64,000 nt of DNA from Butyrivibrio sp. X503 (GCF_003625475.1 NZ_RAIQ01000006.1:1-64000), one strand, 5' to 3'; numbered from the stretch's first letter, positions 7,994 through 17,844 are shown. The notes: generated by a model not told the origin, from the sequence alone. Made by a program: numbers and translations.

Positions 7994-9168
7994 ATAACGC
8001 AAGGGCCTCCGCCTATTTCTACAATATAGAAGGTGGCTTCGTATCCGATCTTTTTAAGATAGTTTTCTCCGACTGTCTTAATGAAATTGTCTACAGCTTC
8101 ATCTTTTACGATTGAAACCGTACAACCTCCGAAGCCGCCACCTGTCATTCTTGATCCGATAACTCCGGGTATCTTCCACGCTTCCTCTGCAAGCGTATCT
8201 AGCTCTACTCCCGTAACATCATAGTCATCACGGAGAGATTCATGTGATGCTCTCATAAGTTTACCGAACTCATCGAGATTACCTGCCTTAAGAGCCTTGA
8301 CTGCATCAATCGTTCTCTGATTCTCATATACGGCATGTTTAGCCTTCTTTTGCATATCGGGATCCGTCAAAAGAGCTTTATGCTCCTCAAACTCTTCCGG
8401 AGTAAGATCGCCAAGTCCTTTTATGTCCAAGCTCTTTTGAAGTATCGCAAGTGCATCCTCACACATTTTTCGTCTTGCGTTGTACTGCGAATCCGTAAGC
8501 TTATGCTTTTTATTGGTGTTTGCGATAACAATCTTTGCACCCTTTAATACAATAGGCGCATATTCATAGGAAAGATCCGCGGTATCAAGGAATATCGCAT
8601 TGTTCTCTTTGCCCATCGCGGAAGCAAACTGATCCATGATTCCACAGTTGCAACCGTTGTAATTGTTCTCCGAATACTGGCCGATAAGCGCAATATCCTG
8701 ATTGGAAACTTCAAATCCATACAGATCTCTTAAAATAAATCCTGTAAGCACCTCTAGAGACGCTGATGATGAAAGTCCCGATCCGTTTGGAATATTTCCG
8801 TAAATAGCCATATCAAAGCCTGTATCAAGCTTCTTTCCTCTTTTTTCAAAAGCCCATACAACGCCCTTGGGATAATTGGTCCATCCCGCTTCATCGGATG
8901 GCTTTAGATCATCGAGAGATGTCTCTATAACACCTGCGCTTTCGATATTTACAGAATAAAATCTAAGCTTGTTGTCATTCCTCTTAGAAACAGCGGCGTA
9001 TGTTCCTATGGTCAGTGCGCACGGAAATACATGCCCGCCGTTATAATCCGTATGTTCCCCGATTAAATTAACCCTTCCCGGAGCGAAATATGTCTTTATT
9101 TCACCTCCATCCGGAAATACCTTGTTAAAAGCGTCTATTACCGCTTTTTTGATGTCCTGATCGATCAT
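7990..9168 (-). CDS. galK: Galactokinase
   Basis: The 392-residue GHMP kinase phosphorylates galactose at C1 with ATP, the entry step of the Leloir pathway. The galactokinase signature GRVNLIGEHTDYNGG (about 31-45), the ATP-binding NGSGLSSSASLEV loop and the C-terminal SRMTGGGFGG motif are all present. The length is standard. GGGGGTT precedes the ATG. It lies 16 bp after telA, so it may be the last gene of an xpaC-telA-galK transcript. No galT or galE is nearby, unlike the common gal operon. Confidence 0.95.
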   Translation of the reverse strand: MIDQDIKKAVIDAFNKVFPDGGEIKTYFAPGRVNLIGEHTDYNGGHVFPCALTIGTYAAVSKRNDNKLRFYSVNIESAGVIETSLDDLKPSDEAGWTNYPKGVVWAFEKRGKKLDTGFDMAIYGNIPNGSGLSSSASLEVLTGFILRDLYGFEVSNQDIALIGQYSENNYNGCNCGIMDQFASAMGKENNAIFLDTADLSYEYAPIVLKGAKIVIANTNKKHKLTDSQYNARRKMCEDALAILQKSLDIKGLGDLTPEEFEEHKALLTDPDMQKKAKHAVYENQRTIDAVKALKAGNLDEFGKLMRASHESLRDDYDVTGVELDTLAEEAWKIPGVIGSRMTGGGFGGCTVSIVKDEAVDNFIKTVGENYLKKIGYEATFYIVEIGGGPCVI

Positions 9169-9184
9169 TGTAACCCCCTACCCC

Positions 9185-10351
9185 TTAGTTCTTGGCAGCT
9201 TCGATAAGCTTATCCTTAAGCTGATTCTCGATCTGAGTAAGCTCAAGCTCTGCCTCGCGACGTCTTGCCTTACCGTCGGTCTGGATCTTAAGAACTTCAT
9301 CGAGAGTTGTAATAAGAGTCTCGTTGGTATGCTTAAGTGTCTCGATATCAACGATTCCTCTCTCTGCTTCCTTGGCGCTCTCGATGGTAGCAACCTTGAG
9401 AGCGTCTGCATTCTTCTTAAGAAGCTTGTTGGTCATATCGTTAACTTCGCGCTCAGCCTGAGCTGCCTGAGTTGAATGCTCGATTCCGATAGCGATGACC
9501 ATCTGGTTCTTCCAAAGAGGAATCGTGTTAACTATAGTAGACTGAATCTTCTCTGCCATAACGGTATCGGAACTCTGTACCATACGGATCTGAGGACCTG
9601 TCTGCATAGCTATTGTTCTTGTAAGCTCAAGATCATAGATCTTCTTCTCAAATCTGTCGCACTTATTGGCAAAATCCTTGGCTTTCTCCGCATCCTCGGG
9701 AAGACCTGACTCCTCAGCCTTCTTCTGAAGCTCAACAAGAGTTGTGGTTCTCTCTTCTTCAAGTCTCTTCTTTCCTGCAAGAATGTACATTGAAAGCTCT
9801 TTGTAGTAGTTAAGATTAAGATCATACATCTTGTCGAGGATATCAACGTCCTTCATAAGTGTGATCTGATGTCTTTCAAGCTCTTTACTGATAGTCTGAA
9901 CGTTGGTCTCAACCTTGTTGTACTTAGCCTTCATTGCCTCAAACTTGTTTGCACCCTTCTTGAAAAATGCAAATAAGCCTTTTTCATCCTCGGCAATCTC
10001 GAAGCTCTTAAGCTGAGTAACAAGATCGGTGATCATATCACCAACTTCGCCCATATCCTTTGTCTTTACGTTATCAAGTGCCTTCTCTGAAAAATCCGCA
10101 AGCTTTTTCTGTGTTCCGACGCCATAGTTCATTATTCCTGCTGAATTGGCTATATCGATCTGCTTGCTGAATTCCTCAACCTGCTTAAGTTCCTCCGGAG
10201 AAAGCTGTGCCTCCATAGCGACATTGCCGTTATCTTTAGCTTCTTCCTTGGGAGCTTCCTGCGTTGCTGTAGCAGCTGCGGTTGCCGTTCCCTCCCCAAA
10301 AGTAAGTGTAGGTGCAGCGGGAGCTGCATCAAAGTTAAATTCCTCGCCCAT
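9185..10351 (-). CDS. telA: TelA family (toxic anion resistance) protein
   Basis: The 388-residue cytoplasmic protein starts with an Ala/Pro-rich stretch (about 1-50). A long helical TelA domain follows (about 75-385), with several coiled-coil segments such as KYNKVETNVQTISKELERHQ. The second ATG is chosen because AGGAGG is 5 nt before it. The family was named for tellurite resistance and is usually linked to cell-envelope stress; no enzymatic activity is established. It follows xpaC by 24 bp, the same pairing as yceG/yceH-type loci and xpaC in Bacillus. The two products probably act together. Confidence 0.88.
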   Translation of the reverse strand: MGEEFNFDAAPAAPTLTFGEGTATAAATATQEAPKEEAKDNGNVAMEAQLSPEELKQVEEFSKQIDIANSAGIMNYGVGTQKKLADFSEKALDNVKTKDMGEVGDMITDLVTQLKSFEIAEDEKGLFAFFKKGANKFEAMKAKYNKVETNVQTISKELERHQITLMKDVDILDKMYDLNLNYYKELSMYILAGKKRLEEERTTTLVELQKKAEESGLPEDAEKAKDFANKCDRFEKKIYDLELTRTIAMQTGPQIRMVQSSDTVMAEKIQSTIVNTIPLWKNQMVIAIGIEHSTQAAQAEREVNDMTNKLLKKNADALKVATIESAKEAERGIVDIETLKHTNETLITTLDEVLKIQTDGKARRREAELELTQIENQLKDKLIEAAKN

Positions 10352-10375
10352 CATTTCCTCCTGATTATGTATTTC

Positions 10376-11536
10376 TTATTCGCTCTTCATCTGCATGGCA
10401 ACTCCTTGCCCTTCTGCAGTAAGTCCGTCCTGTGCCATCATTGTCTTCATAACGGAGATATCCGAAGAAATATCCCACGCCATATCCTGAAACAGGCTGT
10501 CCAAAAGATTCTCAAACGCTTCGTTGATCGTATCCATGGCATCACTGATCTCAGCCTTGGTCTTGGTTACGTTATCCAGATCGGGTTGCTTTTCAAGCTC
10601 GATATATGCGGATAAAAGCTTCTTGGTTGTCGGAAGATAATAATCCATAAGCTTGTGAAGTTCGTCAGCGCTCTCGGGATTCTTGCGAACCTGAGCAAAG
10701 ATCTTGTTCATGATCTCTTCCAAACGATACAACTTATCTGACATCTCTTCCGTATCGGGAATCTTGTCATTGATCGTTCTGACAAACTTAATGTATTCCG
10801 TTCCGTCGCCTAATATATCTTTTGCCGTTCCGGGAAGTCCTGCTTCCTGTCTTGCTTTCTTATTGGCCTCTTCAAGCTCTTTTCTTTCTCTCTCGACTCT
10901 GTCCTTTTCAGCCCCAAGATACATCTGATAAGCGTTGTCCGTTATCATGCAGGTCTTTTCGGTTGCGTCGAGTCTTGCTCTAGGAAGATACCCCTCCTTG
11001 ATCAGTTTTTTTATGTCCTTAAGAACCGCCTCGTCACTTTTAAGGCACCTTTGCGCAAGTGCGCTGATATCAAAATACTCAACCGTTCCGAGCACTCTTC
11101 CGTAATCATAATATTTCTTGGTAAGCTTATGCTTCTTGGCACCTCTATGTATAACAAAGCACATCATTCCAAAAATTGCGCCCAATGCTATTGCTGCCGG
11201 CGTTGCACCCATGATAAATGTAAAAAGAGCACCGACTCCGGCTATTGCACCGAAGAAACTTCCGAAAAAAACACTTAAAAAACCCTCGGATCTGTTTACC
11301 CTCTTTTGTAAAAAAGGAATCTGTCTCTGTATCCTTGCAGCATTATACTGCTGCCTGTATACTCTGCCCTGACCTCCGCTTGAATATATCGTATGTTTAG
11401 GTATCGAAACCGACTTAACACTTCTTGTGATATCCGAAGCAAGTTTACTGTAATCGTTACTGTCAATTGCGGCCGAAACGCTTTTTAGTATATCCTTGCC
11501 TACATCTACAAGCTCATCTTGTATATTTTTCGCCAT
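10376..11536 (-). CDS. XpaC-like (5-bromo-4-chloroindolyl phosphate hydrolysis) membrane protein
   Basis: The 386-residue protein has two adjacent membrane segments (about 105-150, with GALFTFIMGATPAAIALG). A soluble C-terminal helical region follows (about 160-386), with KYYDYGRVLGTVEYFDI and long charged helices. This matches the XpaC family found next to TelA. The family name reflects an old phenotype in Bacillus; a phosphatase activity has not been shown from sequence, and I see no phosphatase motif. GGAGG lies 12 nt before the ATG. The gene is first in the xpaC-telA-(galK) run. Confidence 0.78.
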   Translation of the reverse strand: MAKNIQDELVDVGKDILKSVSAAIDSNDYSKLASDITRSVKSVSIPKHTIYSSGGQGRVYRQQYNAARIQRQIPFLQKRVNRSEGFLSVFFGSFFGAIAGVGALFTFIMGATPAAIALGAIFGMMCFVIHRGAKKHKLTKKYYDYGRVLGTVEYFDISALAQRCLKSDEAVLKDIKKLIKEGYLPRARLDATEKTCMITDNAYQMYLGAEKDRVERERKELEEANKKARQEAGLPGTAKDILGDGTEYIKFVRTINDKIPDTEEMSDKLYRLEEIMNKIFAQVRKNPESADELHKLMDYYLPTTKKLLSAYIELEKQPDLDNVTKTKAEISDAMDTINEAFENLLDSLFQDMAWDISSDISVMKTMMAQDGLTAEGQGVAMQMKSE

Positions 11537-11598
11537 ATAATTACTAATCCTCCAACAGCCGATTACAATAAGTAAATCAGCGATAAAACGTATCTAAT

Positions 11599-11627
11599 AT
11601 TTTACAGTAAAAAAAATCAAAAAACAA
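11599..11627 (-). promoter_or_regulatory. Candidate promoter of xpaC-telA
   Basis: TTGTTT (11622-11627) and TAAAAT (11599-11604) are 17 bp apart on the minus strand. The site overlaps the T-tract of the glgP terminator, so the call is tentative. Confidence 0.35.
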
Positions 11628-11654
11628 CGCCTCAACAGTAGTAGTCGAGGCGTT
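11626..11654 (-). terminator. Terminator of glgP
   Basis: AACGCCTC pairs perfectly with GAGGCGTT around a 13-nt loop, with T-rich sequence on both sides. It is 16 bp past the glgP stop. Confidence 0.8.
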
Positions 11655-11670
11655 TTTATACTTTTTTTAC

Positions 11671-14151
11671 TTACTTGATATCCACTTTGAGCTTATCGAG
11701 GTGCCATACCTCATCAACATACTCTTTTATAGTTCTGTCAGACGAGAATTTACCGCAGCTTGCAGTGTTAAGAAGTGCCATCTTCGCCCAGCGTTTCTTA
11801 TCGGAGTATGCATCCGAGATTCTCTTCTGTGCTTCCAGATAGGACTCAAAATCTTTTAAGATAAAGTACTGATCTGCTTTGCTTGAATTCTGCGTATTGA
11901 GAAGGCAGTTGTATAAAGGTCTGAACAGTTCCTTATCTTTGGAGAACGTTCCGTCAACAAGCATATCAAGAACCGTCTTTACATTAGGATCGCTGTTGTA
12001 GATATCCATCGGATTATAGTTTCCGTTCTTTTCGTAATCCATAACTTCCTGAGAAGTAAGTCCGAAGATAAACGCATTTTCTTCTCCGACTTCATTTACG
12101 ATCTCTACATTCGCTCCGTCCAGTGTTCCGAGTGTAACAGCACCGTTTAACATCATCTTCATGTTACCTGTTCCGGACGCCTCTTTACTTGCTGTCGATA
12201 TCTGCTCGGATACATCGGCTGCTGCAAAGATAAGCTCTGCATTAGATACTTTGTAATCTTCTATGAATACGACTTTTATCTTTCCGCCGATACTCTTGTC
12301 GTTATTAACAACGTCGGCCACTGCGTTTATAAGCTTGATCGTAAGCTTCGCGGTAAGATAACCGGCTGCTGCCTTTGCTCCGAAGATATAAGTCTTCGGA
12401 TAGAAGTCCTGTCCGGGATGACTCTTAATATCATGGTACTTATAAATTACCTGAAGGATATTGAGGAGCTGACGTTTATATTCATGAAGTCTTTTTACCT
12501 GAACATCAAATATGGACTTGGGATCGACCTTAACGCCGTTGTGCTCAAGGATATAAGCCGCAAGTCTCTCCTTGTTCTTGAACTTGATATCCATGAACTC
12601 TTCCTGAGCCTTCTTGTTATCTGCAAAGTCTTTTAGCTTGGACATCTGAGAAAGATCGACGATCCACTCGTCTCCGATCTTCTTGGTGATCCATTCCGCC
12701 AAAAGAGGATTTGCATGCATAAGGAATCTTCTCTGAGTGATACCGTTGGTCTTGTTATTGAACTTCTCGGGCATCATCTCATAGAAATCCTTGAGCTCTC
12801 TTTGCTTAAGAATCTCAGTATGGAGCTTGGCAACACCGTTTACGGAATGCCCGCCCACGATCGCAAGATGAGCCATCTTAACCTGATTGTCATAGAGTAT
12901 AGCCATACTTCTTATCTTGGCTTGAACGTCGATTCCCGCCTGATTGGTGTACTTACGCATGATCTGATCGACAAATCTTCTGTTTATCTCATCAACTATC
13001 TGATAGATTCTCGGAAGAAGTCTCTGGAACAGGTCAACAGGCCATTTCTCCAGCGCCTCCGACATTATCGTATGGTTTGTATAGCAGCAGGTCTTTAATG
13101 TAACATCCCATGCTTCGTCCCATGAAAGGAAATATTCATCCATCAAAAGACGCATGAGCTCCGCAACTGCCACCGTCGGATGCGTATCATTCAGCTGAAA
13201 TACAGCCTTTTCGTAAAACTTCTTGATATCCTTGTGGTTTCTTAAATATCTCTTCAGCGCAGTCTGAACAGAAGCGGAGATAAAGAAATACTGCTGCTTT
13301 AATCTCAGCTCTTTTCCCGCGATATGATTGTCATTGGGATACAGAACTTCACAGAGCTGGCTTGCAAGGTTCTCCTGCTCGACAGCCTTCTGATAATCAC
13401 CCTTGTCAAAAGAGTCAAGGTGGAAGCACTGTACAGGCTCGGCCCCCCAGATCCTAAGTGTGTTGACTACGCCGTTTCCGTAGCCGACGATAGGAAGATC
13501 GTAAGGAACAGCCTTAACCACTTGATAGCCTTCCTGTTTAAACAAGGTTCTTCCCTTGTCATCGGTATACATGTTTACGTATCCGCCAAATTTGACTTCT
13601 TTTTCGTATTCGTTTCGTCTAAGCTCAAAAGGATTACCGTTCTCAAGCCAGTTGTCAGGCGCTTCAACCTGATAACCATCCACGATTTTTTGCTTAAACA
13701 TACCGTATTTGTAGCGTATTCCACAGCCGTAAGCCATGTAGCCAAGCGTGGATAATGAGTCAAGGAAGCAAGCCGCAAGTCTTCCAAGACCTCCGTTTCC
13801 AAGCGCAGGATCGGGTTCCTGATCTTCGATCAGGTTAACATCTATTCCGAGCTCATCAAGAGCCTCTTTTACCGGCTTATAAGCCTGAAGATTGATAAGA
13901 TTGTTGCCAAATGCCCTTCCCATAAGGAATTCCATAGACATATAGTAGACAATCTTAACGTCCTGCTCAGATGCCGCCTTCTGCGTAGTCATCCAATGGT
14001 CGACAATGGCATCCTTGATAGCGTAAGCAGCCGCCTGGTATATTTCCTGAGGCGTTGCCTCTTCCATAGTCTTTCTGTACAGAGTCTTTACGTTGTATAG
14101 CACACTGCGCGTAAACAATTCTTTGTCAAAAGATAACTGTTTCTTCTTCAT
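11671..14151 (-). CDS. glgP: Glycogen/starch/maltodextrin phosphorylase
   Basis: The 826-residue GT35 enzyme releases glucose-1-phosphate from alpha-1,4-glucans. Family motifs include EDQEPDPALGNGGLGRLAAC near the N-terminus, the substrate-site segment LNDTHPTVAV, and the PLP lysine in EASGTGNMKMMLNG. The start is the ATG at 14151, 14 codons into the longest ORF, because AAGGAGGG lies 9 nt upstream. It stands alone between its own promoter and terminator; no glgA, B or C is here. It fits with the GH13 enzyme elsewhere in the window in glycogen or maltodextrin turnover. Confidence 0.95.
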   Translation of the reverse strand: MKKKQLSFDKELFTRSVLYNVKTLYRKTMEEATPQEIYQAAAYAIKDAIVDHWMTTQKAASEQDVKIVYYMSMEFLMGRAFGNNLINLQAYKPVKEALDELGIDVNLIEDQEPDPALGNGGLGRLAACFLDSLSTLGYMAYGCGIRYKYGMFKQKIVDGYQVEAPDNWLENGNPFELRRNEYEKEVKFGGYVNMYTDDKGRTLFKQEGYQVVKAVPYDLPIVGYGNGVVNTLRIWGAEPVQCFHLDSFDKGDYQKAVEQENLASQLCEVLYPNDNHIAGKELRLKQQYFFISASVQTALKRYLRNHKDIKKFYEKAVFQLNDTHPTVAVAELMRLLMDEYFLSWDEAWDVTLKTCCYTNHTIMSEALEKWPVDLFQRLLPRIYQIVDEINRRFVDQIMRKYTNQAGIDVQAKIRSMAILYDNQVKMAHLAIVGGHSVNGVAKLHTEILKQRELKDFYEMMPEKFNNKTNGITQRRFLMHANPLLAEWITKKIGDEWIVDLSQMSKLKDFADNKKAQEEFMDIKFKNKERLAAYILEHNGVKVDPKSIFDVQVKRLHEYKRQLLNILQVIYKYHDIKSHPGQDFYPKTYIFGAKAAAGYLTAKLTIKLINAVADVVNNDKSIGGKIKVVFIEDYKVSNAELIFAAADVSEQISTASKEASGTGNMKMMLNGAVTLGTLDGANVEIVNEVGEENAFIFGLTSQEVMDYEKNGNYNPMDIYNSDPNVKTVLDMLVDGTFSKDKELFRPLYNCLLNTQNSSKADQYFILKDFESYLEAQKRISDAYSDKKRWAKMALLNTASCGKFSSDRTIKEYVDEVWHLDKLKVDIK

Positions 14152-14194
14152 GCGATGCGCCCTCCTTAGCTGTTGCAAACGTATACCTATCAAT

Positions 14195-14222
14195 ATTTTA
14201 CCGCAAAACAGTTAATAATCAA
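14195..14222 (-). promoter_or_regulatory. Promoter of glgP
   Basis: TTGATT (14217-14222) and TAAAAT (14195-14200) are 16 bp apart on the minus strand, about 45 bp before the start codon. Confidence 0.5.
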
Positions 14223-14237
14223 ACTATTTCGTGATAC

Positions 14238-14276
14238 CAAAAAGAGGACTCCGCTTAGGAAGCGGAATCCTCTTTG
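14238..14276 (-). terminator. Terminator of ileS
   Basis: AAAGAGGA-TCCGCTT pairs with AAGCGGA-TCCTCTTT with one mismatch around a 3-nt loop, followed by a T run on the minus strand. It is 40 bp past the ileS stop. Confidence 0.85.
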
Positions 14277-14315
14277 ATTCACTTGATAAAAGTATAGTAC
14301 TTAAGGCTATATTTA

Positions 14316-17300
14316 TCAAACCTTTTCTACGCCGATAGTAACCTTCTCGCCGTTGATATCCCATTCTTTTGCATTGGCAACGTCTGTGCCGAATACGATC
14401 TCGTTGGCAAGTACCTTGGTTGCAATGCTGTCGTTGTTGGCCTTAACGATCTCGGCAAGCTTGTCGTTACCGTTAAGTGAAACCTTGATGTGATCCATAA
14501 CTTCGAAGTCTGAATCCTTACGCATTGTCTGGATCTTACTGATAATTTCGAGAACAAAACCTTCCTTGATAAGCTCTTCTGAAAGATTTGTATCAAGCAC
14601 AACTGTGATTCCCCAGTTCTCCTGAGAAATGAAGCCTTCCTTCTGAGCGATCTCGATAAGGAGATCTTCCTTAACGAGCTCAACATCAACGTCGTTTACG
14701 TTAAACTTGATGCTGCCGTTAGTATTAAGCTCATCCATTGTAGCGTTACCGTCAAGACCTTCAAGATATGCCTTGATAGCTCCGATGTTCTTGCCGTATT
14801 TAGGTCCGAGTGTCTTAAGCTGAGGCTTGAAGCTGTAGCTTGTAAAGTCGCGAACGTCATCCGTAAATGCAACATTCTTGACATTGAGCTCTTCTCTGAT
14901 GATATCTGTGTAGAATTCACCAACAGTCTGCTCTGCCTTAACATACATCTGTCCGATAGGCTGACGGTTCTTGATGTTTGCTGCGTTTCTTGCAGCACGG
15001 CCGAGTACTACGATATCAAGAACTTCTTCCATATCCTTTTCAAGCTTCTCATCGATCATTGCCTGATCTACTGCAGGGAAATCGCAGAGGTGGATACTGA
15101 TAGGAGCATCCGGGAAGCTTGTACGAACAAGATTCTGGTAAATTTCCTCAGTCATGAAAGGAACCATGGGCGCTGCTGCCTTGGAAATATTAACAAGTGC
15201 AGTGTAAAGAGTCATGTATGCAGAGATCTTATCCTGCTCCATTCCCTTTGCCCAGAATCTTTCTCTGCTGCGGCGAACGTACCAGTTGGACATCTCGTCA
15301 ACAAAGTTATCAAGAGCCTTTCCTGCCTCAGGAATTCTGTAATTCTCAAGGTTCTCATCTACTGCTTTTACGCAGCTGTTAAGCTTACTGAGAAGCCATT
15401 TATCCATAACCGTGAGCTTATCGAGCTCAAGCTTGTAATTAGCTGCATCAAATCCGTCAATATTTGCATAAAGCACGAAGAATGCATATGTATTCCAAAG
15501 TGTTCCGAGGAACTTACGCTGTCCTTCCTGAACGGCATCACCTGAGAAACGGCTGGGAAGCCAAGGTGCACTGTTTACATAGAAGTACCATCTTATCGCA
15601 TCTGCGCCGTACTTTGCAAGTGCATCGAAAGGATCAACCGCATTACCCTTGGACTTACTCATCTTCTGTCCGTTCTCATCCTGAACAAGTCCAAGAACGA
15701 TAACGTTCTTAAAAGCAGGCTTGTTGAAAAGAAGTGTTGCCTCAGCATGAAGTGAATAGAACCAACCTCTTGTCTGATCTACAGCCTCTGAAATGAACTG
15801 AGCGGGGAACTGCTTCTCGAAAAGCTCCTTGTTCTCAAATGGATAGTGAAGCTGTGCAAAAGGCATTGCTCCTGAATCAAACCAGCAGTCGATAACCTCT
15901 TTTACGCGGTGCATCTTCTTGCCACACTTAGGACATGTGATCTCAAATTTATCAATATATGGTCTGTGAAGCTCGCAAGTCTCAGCAGAAGGATCTCCCG
16001 AAAGCTCTGCAAGCTCTTTTCTTGAACCAACGGAAAGCTGGTGGCCGCAGTCATCACACTCCCAGATATTAAGAGGAGTTCCCCAATATCTGTCACGTGA
16101 GATACCCCAGTCCTGAATATTCTCAAGCCAGTCTCCGAAACGTCCCTTACCGATTGACTCAGGGATCCAGTTGATCTCTTTGTTGTTACGGATAAGGTCG
16201 TCCTTAACTTCTGTAACCTTGATGAACCATGATGAACGAGCATAGTAAAGAAGTGGTGTTCCGCATCTCCAGCAGTGAGGATAATCATGCTCCATCTTAG
16301 GTGCTGAATAGAGAAGGCCTCTCTTATCAAGGTCTTTTAATACCTCGGGATCCGCACTGATCGCGCCCTCTTCCATTTCCTTCTGAGTGGGCTTACATCT
16401 CATGCCGCCGAAAGGAGTCTCGGGCTTAAGCTTACCTTCTGAATCTACCATTTGTACAAGAGGCGCATCGTACTTACGTCCTACACGAGCATCGTCTTCA
16501 CCGAAAGCGGGAGCGATGTGTACGATACCTGTACCGTCTGACATTGTTACATATGTATCGCAATAGATAAAGAATGCCTTCTTGTGCTGCTTCTCAGCTT
16601 CATCTGCTGCGCACTGATACAAAGGCTCATATTCCTTGTACTCAAGGTCTGTTCCGACATATGATTCAAGAACTTCGTATGCCTTCTGTCCCTCTTCCTG
16701 GACAAGAGATCCGAGAACCTTGTCTGCAAGTGCCTCTGCAAGGTAATATACGTTGCCGTCTACAGCCTTAACCTTGATATATTTCTCATCGGGGTTAACG
16801 CAAAGACCGATGTTTGAAGGAAGTGTCCAAGGTGTTGTTGTCCATGCAAGGAAATATGCATCCTCGTCCTTAACCTTGAAGCGAACTACGGCTGTGCGCT
16901 CTTTCAAAAGCTTATAGCCCTGAGCAACCTCGTGCGATGAAAGAGGTGTGCCGCAGCGAGGGCAATAAGGAACTACCTTGAAGCCCTTGTAAAGGAGACC
17001 CTTTTTCCAGATCTCGTTAAGAGCCCACCATTCGGACTCGATAAAGTTGTCATCATATGTGATGTAGGGGTGCTCCATGTCAGCCCAGAAACCAACTGTG
17101 CCGGAGAAATCCTCCCACATTCCCTTATATTTCCAAACAGATTCCTTACATTTCTGGATGAAAGGCTCCATTCCGTACTCTTCGATCTGCTCTTTTCCGT
17201 CAAGACCAAGGAGTTTCTCAACCTCAAGCTCAACAGGAAGACCGTGTGTATCCCATCCTGCCTTACGAGGAACTGTATAACCTTTCATTGTACGATATCT

Positions 17301-17507
17301 GGGGATCATATCCTTGATCGCTCTTGTAAGAACGTGTCCGATATGAGGCTTACCGTTAGCTGTCGGAGGTCCGTCATAGAACATGTACATCTCACCCTTA
17401 CTGCGAGTATCCACGCTCTTCTTGAAAACGTCCTCATCTTTCCAGAATTGTTCAATCTTTTTCTCTCTGCCGACAAAGTTCATGTCAGTTTCGACTTTGT
17501 TATACAT
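14316..17507 (-). CDS. ileS: Isoleucyl-tRNA synthetase (long, IleS2-like)
   Basis: The 1063-residue class Ia synthetase charges tRNA-Ile. The HIGH motif (PPTANGKPHIGH, about 47-58) and the KMSKS loop (GQKMSKSKGNA, about 600) frame the Rossmann fold. An editing domain lies between them, with TTPWTLPSN, and a tRNA-binding C-terminal half follows. The length and the GWDTHGLPVELEVEKLLG segment resemble the eukaryote-like IleS2 type, which in other bacteria is often less sensitive to mupirocin. AAAGGAG precedes the ATG. Expression is controlled by the T-box leader just upstream. Confidence 0.95.
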   Translation of the reverse strand: MYNKVETDMNFVGREKKIEQFWKDEDVFKKSVDTRSKGEMYMFYDGPPTANGKPHIGHVLTRAIKDMIPRYRTMKGYTVPRKAGWDTHGLPVELEVEKLLGLDGKEQIEEYGMEPFIQKCKESVWKYKGMWEDFSGTVGFWADMEHPYITYDDNFIESEWWALNEIWKKGLLYKGFKVVPYCPRCGTPLSSHEVAQGYKLLKERTAVVRFKVKDEDAYFLAWTTTPWTLPSNIGLCVNPDEKYIKVKAVDGNVYYLAEALADKVLGSLVQEEGQKAYEVLESYVGTDLEYKEYEPLYQCAADEAEKQHKKAFFIYCDTYVTMSDGTGIVHIAPAFGEDDARVGRKYDAPLVQMVDSEGKLKPETPFGGMRCKPTQKEMEEGAISADPEVLKDLDKRGLLYSAPKMEHDYPHCWRCGTPLLYYARSSWFIKVTEVKDDLIRNNKEINWIPESIGKGRFGDWLENIQDWGISRDRYWGTPLNIWECDDCGHQLSVGSRKELAELSGDPSAETCELHRPYIDKFEITCPKCGKKMHRVKEVIDCWFDSGAMPFAQLHYPFENKELFEKQFPAQFISEAVDQTRGWFYSLHAEATLLFNKPAFKNVIVLGLVQDENGQKMSKSKGNAVDPFDALAKYGADAIRWYFYVNSAPWLPSRFSGDAVQEGQRKFLGTLWNTYAFFVLYANIDGFDAANYKLELDKLTVMDKWLLSKLNSCVKAVDENLENYRIPEAGKALDNFVDEMSNWYVRRSRERFWAKGMEQDKISAYMTLYTALVNISKAAAPMVPFMTEEIYQNLVRTSFPDAPISIHLCDFPAVDQAMIDEKLEKDMEEVLDIVVLGRAARNAANIKNRQPIGQMYVKAEQTVGEFYTDIIREELNVKNVAFTDDVRDFTSYSFKPQLKTLGPKYGKNIGAIKAYLEGLDGNATMDELNTNGSIKFNVNDVDVELVKEDLLIEIAQKEGFISQENWGITVVLDTNLSEELIKEGFVLEIISKIQTMRKDSDFEVMDHIKVSLNGNDKLAEIVKANNDSIATKVLANEIVFGTDVANAKEWDINGEKVTIGVEKV

Positions 17508-17527
17508 TCCAAAACTCCTTTCAAAAA

Positions 17528-17797
17528 AATGAAGCCCCGTCCTTTGTAAAAAGGACGAGGCTAAATTATGTTCACTCGTTATACCACCTGTTTACACATA
17601 CGCGCCATAGCCTAAGCATATGGTTGAATACGCTTCCCGGTAACGTCGGGATATACGTCAGAACCTACTGTCATTTCAGTCCCGCAGCTCAGAAGTGATT
17701 TTCGGAAGATCTTACTCGCACCGATTCGCACCAACCATCGGTTCTCTGAAAGCTTTCAAATACTGCCTACTGTCTTCGTCACAGCCTTTTTATTCTT
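17528..17797 (-). ncRNA. T-box riboswitch leader of ileS
   Basis: On the minus strand the leader has a Stem I region, a candidate specifier AUC (Ile, at 17697-17699, followed by A) and the T-box core AGGTGGTATAACG near 17576-17588. A terminator hairpin at about 17531-17562 has stem GCC-CGTCCTTT pairing with AAAGGACG-GGC, then a T run. Uncharged tRNA-Ile is expected to stabilise the antiterminator and allow ileS transcription. The specifier was assigned by eye and fits the downstream gene. Confidence 0.9.
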
Positions 17798-17808
17798 AAT
17801 AATGACAT

Positions 17809-17837
17809 ATCATACTACTAAACTTTTAATCGTGCAA
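17809..17837 (-). promoter_or_regulatory. Promoter of the ileS T-box transcript
   Basis: TTGCAC (17832-17837) and TATGAT (17809-17814) are exactly 17 bp apart on the minus strand, just before the T-box leader. Confidence 0.7.
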
Positions 17838-17844
17838 GTCTGTT

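Noticed and set aside
9185..11536. A tellurite-resistance (ter) phage-defence island
   Set aside because: Only TelA and XpaC are present; no terB/C/D/E/Z genes accompany them, so it is an ordinary TelA-XpaC pair.
15090..15545. Plus-strand frames within ileS
   Set aside because: The ileS frame is intact with HIGH and KMSKS motifs; these are antisense shadows.
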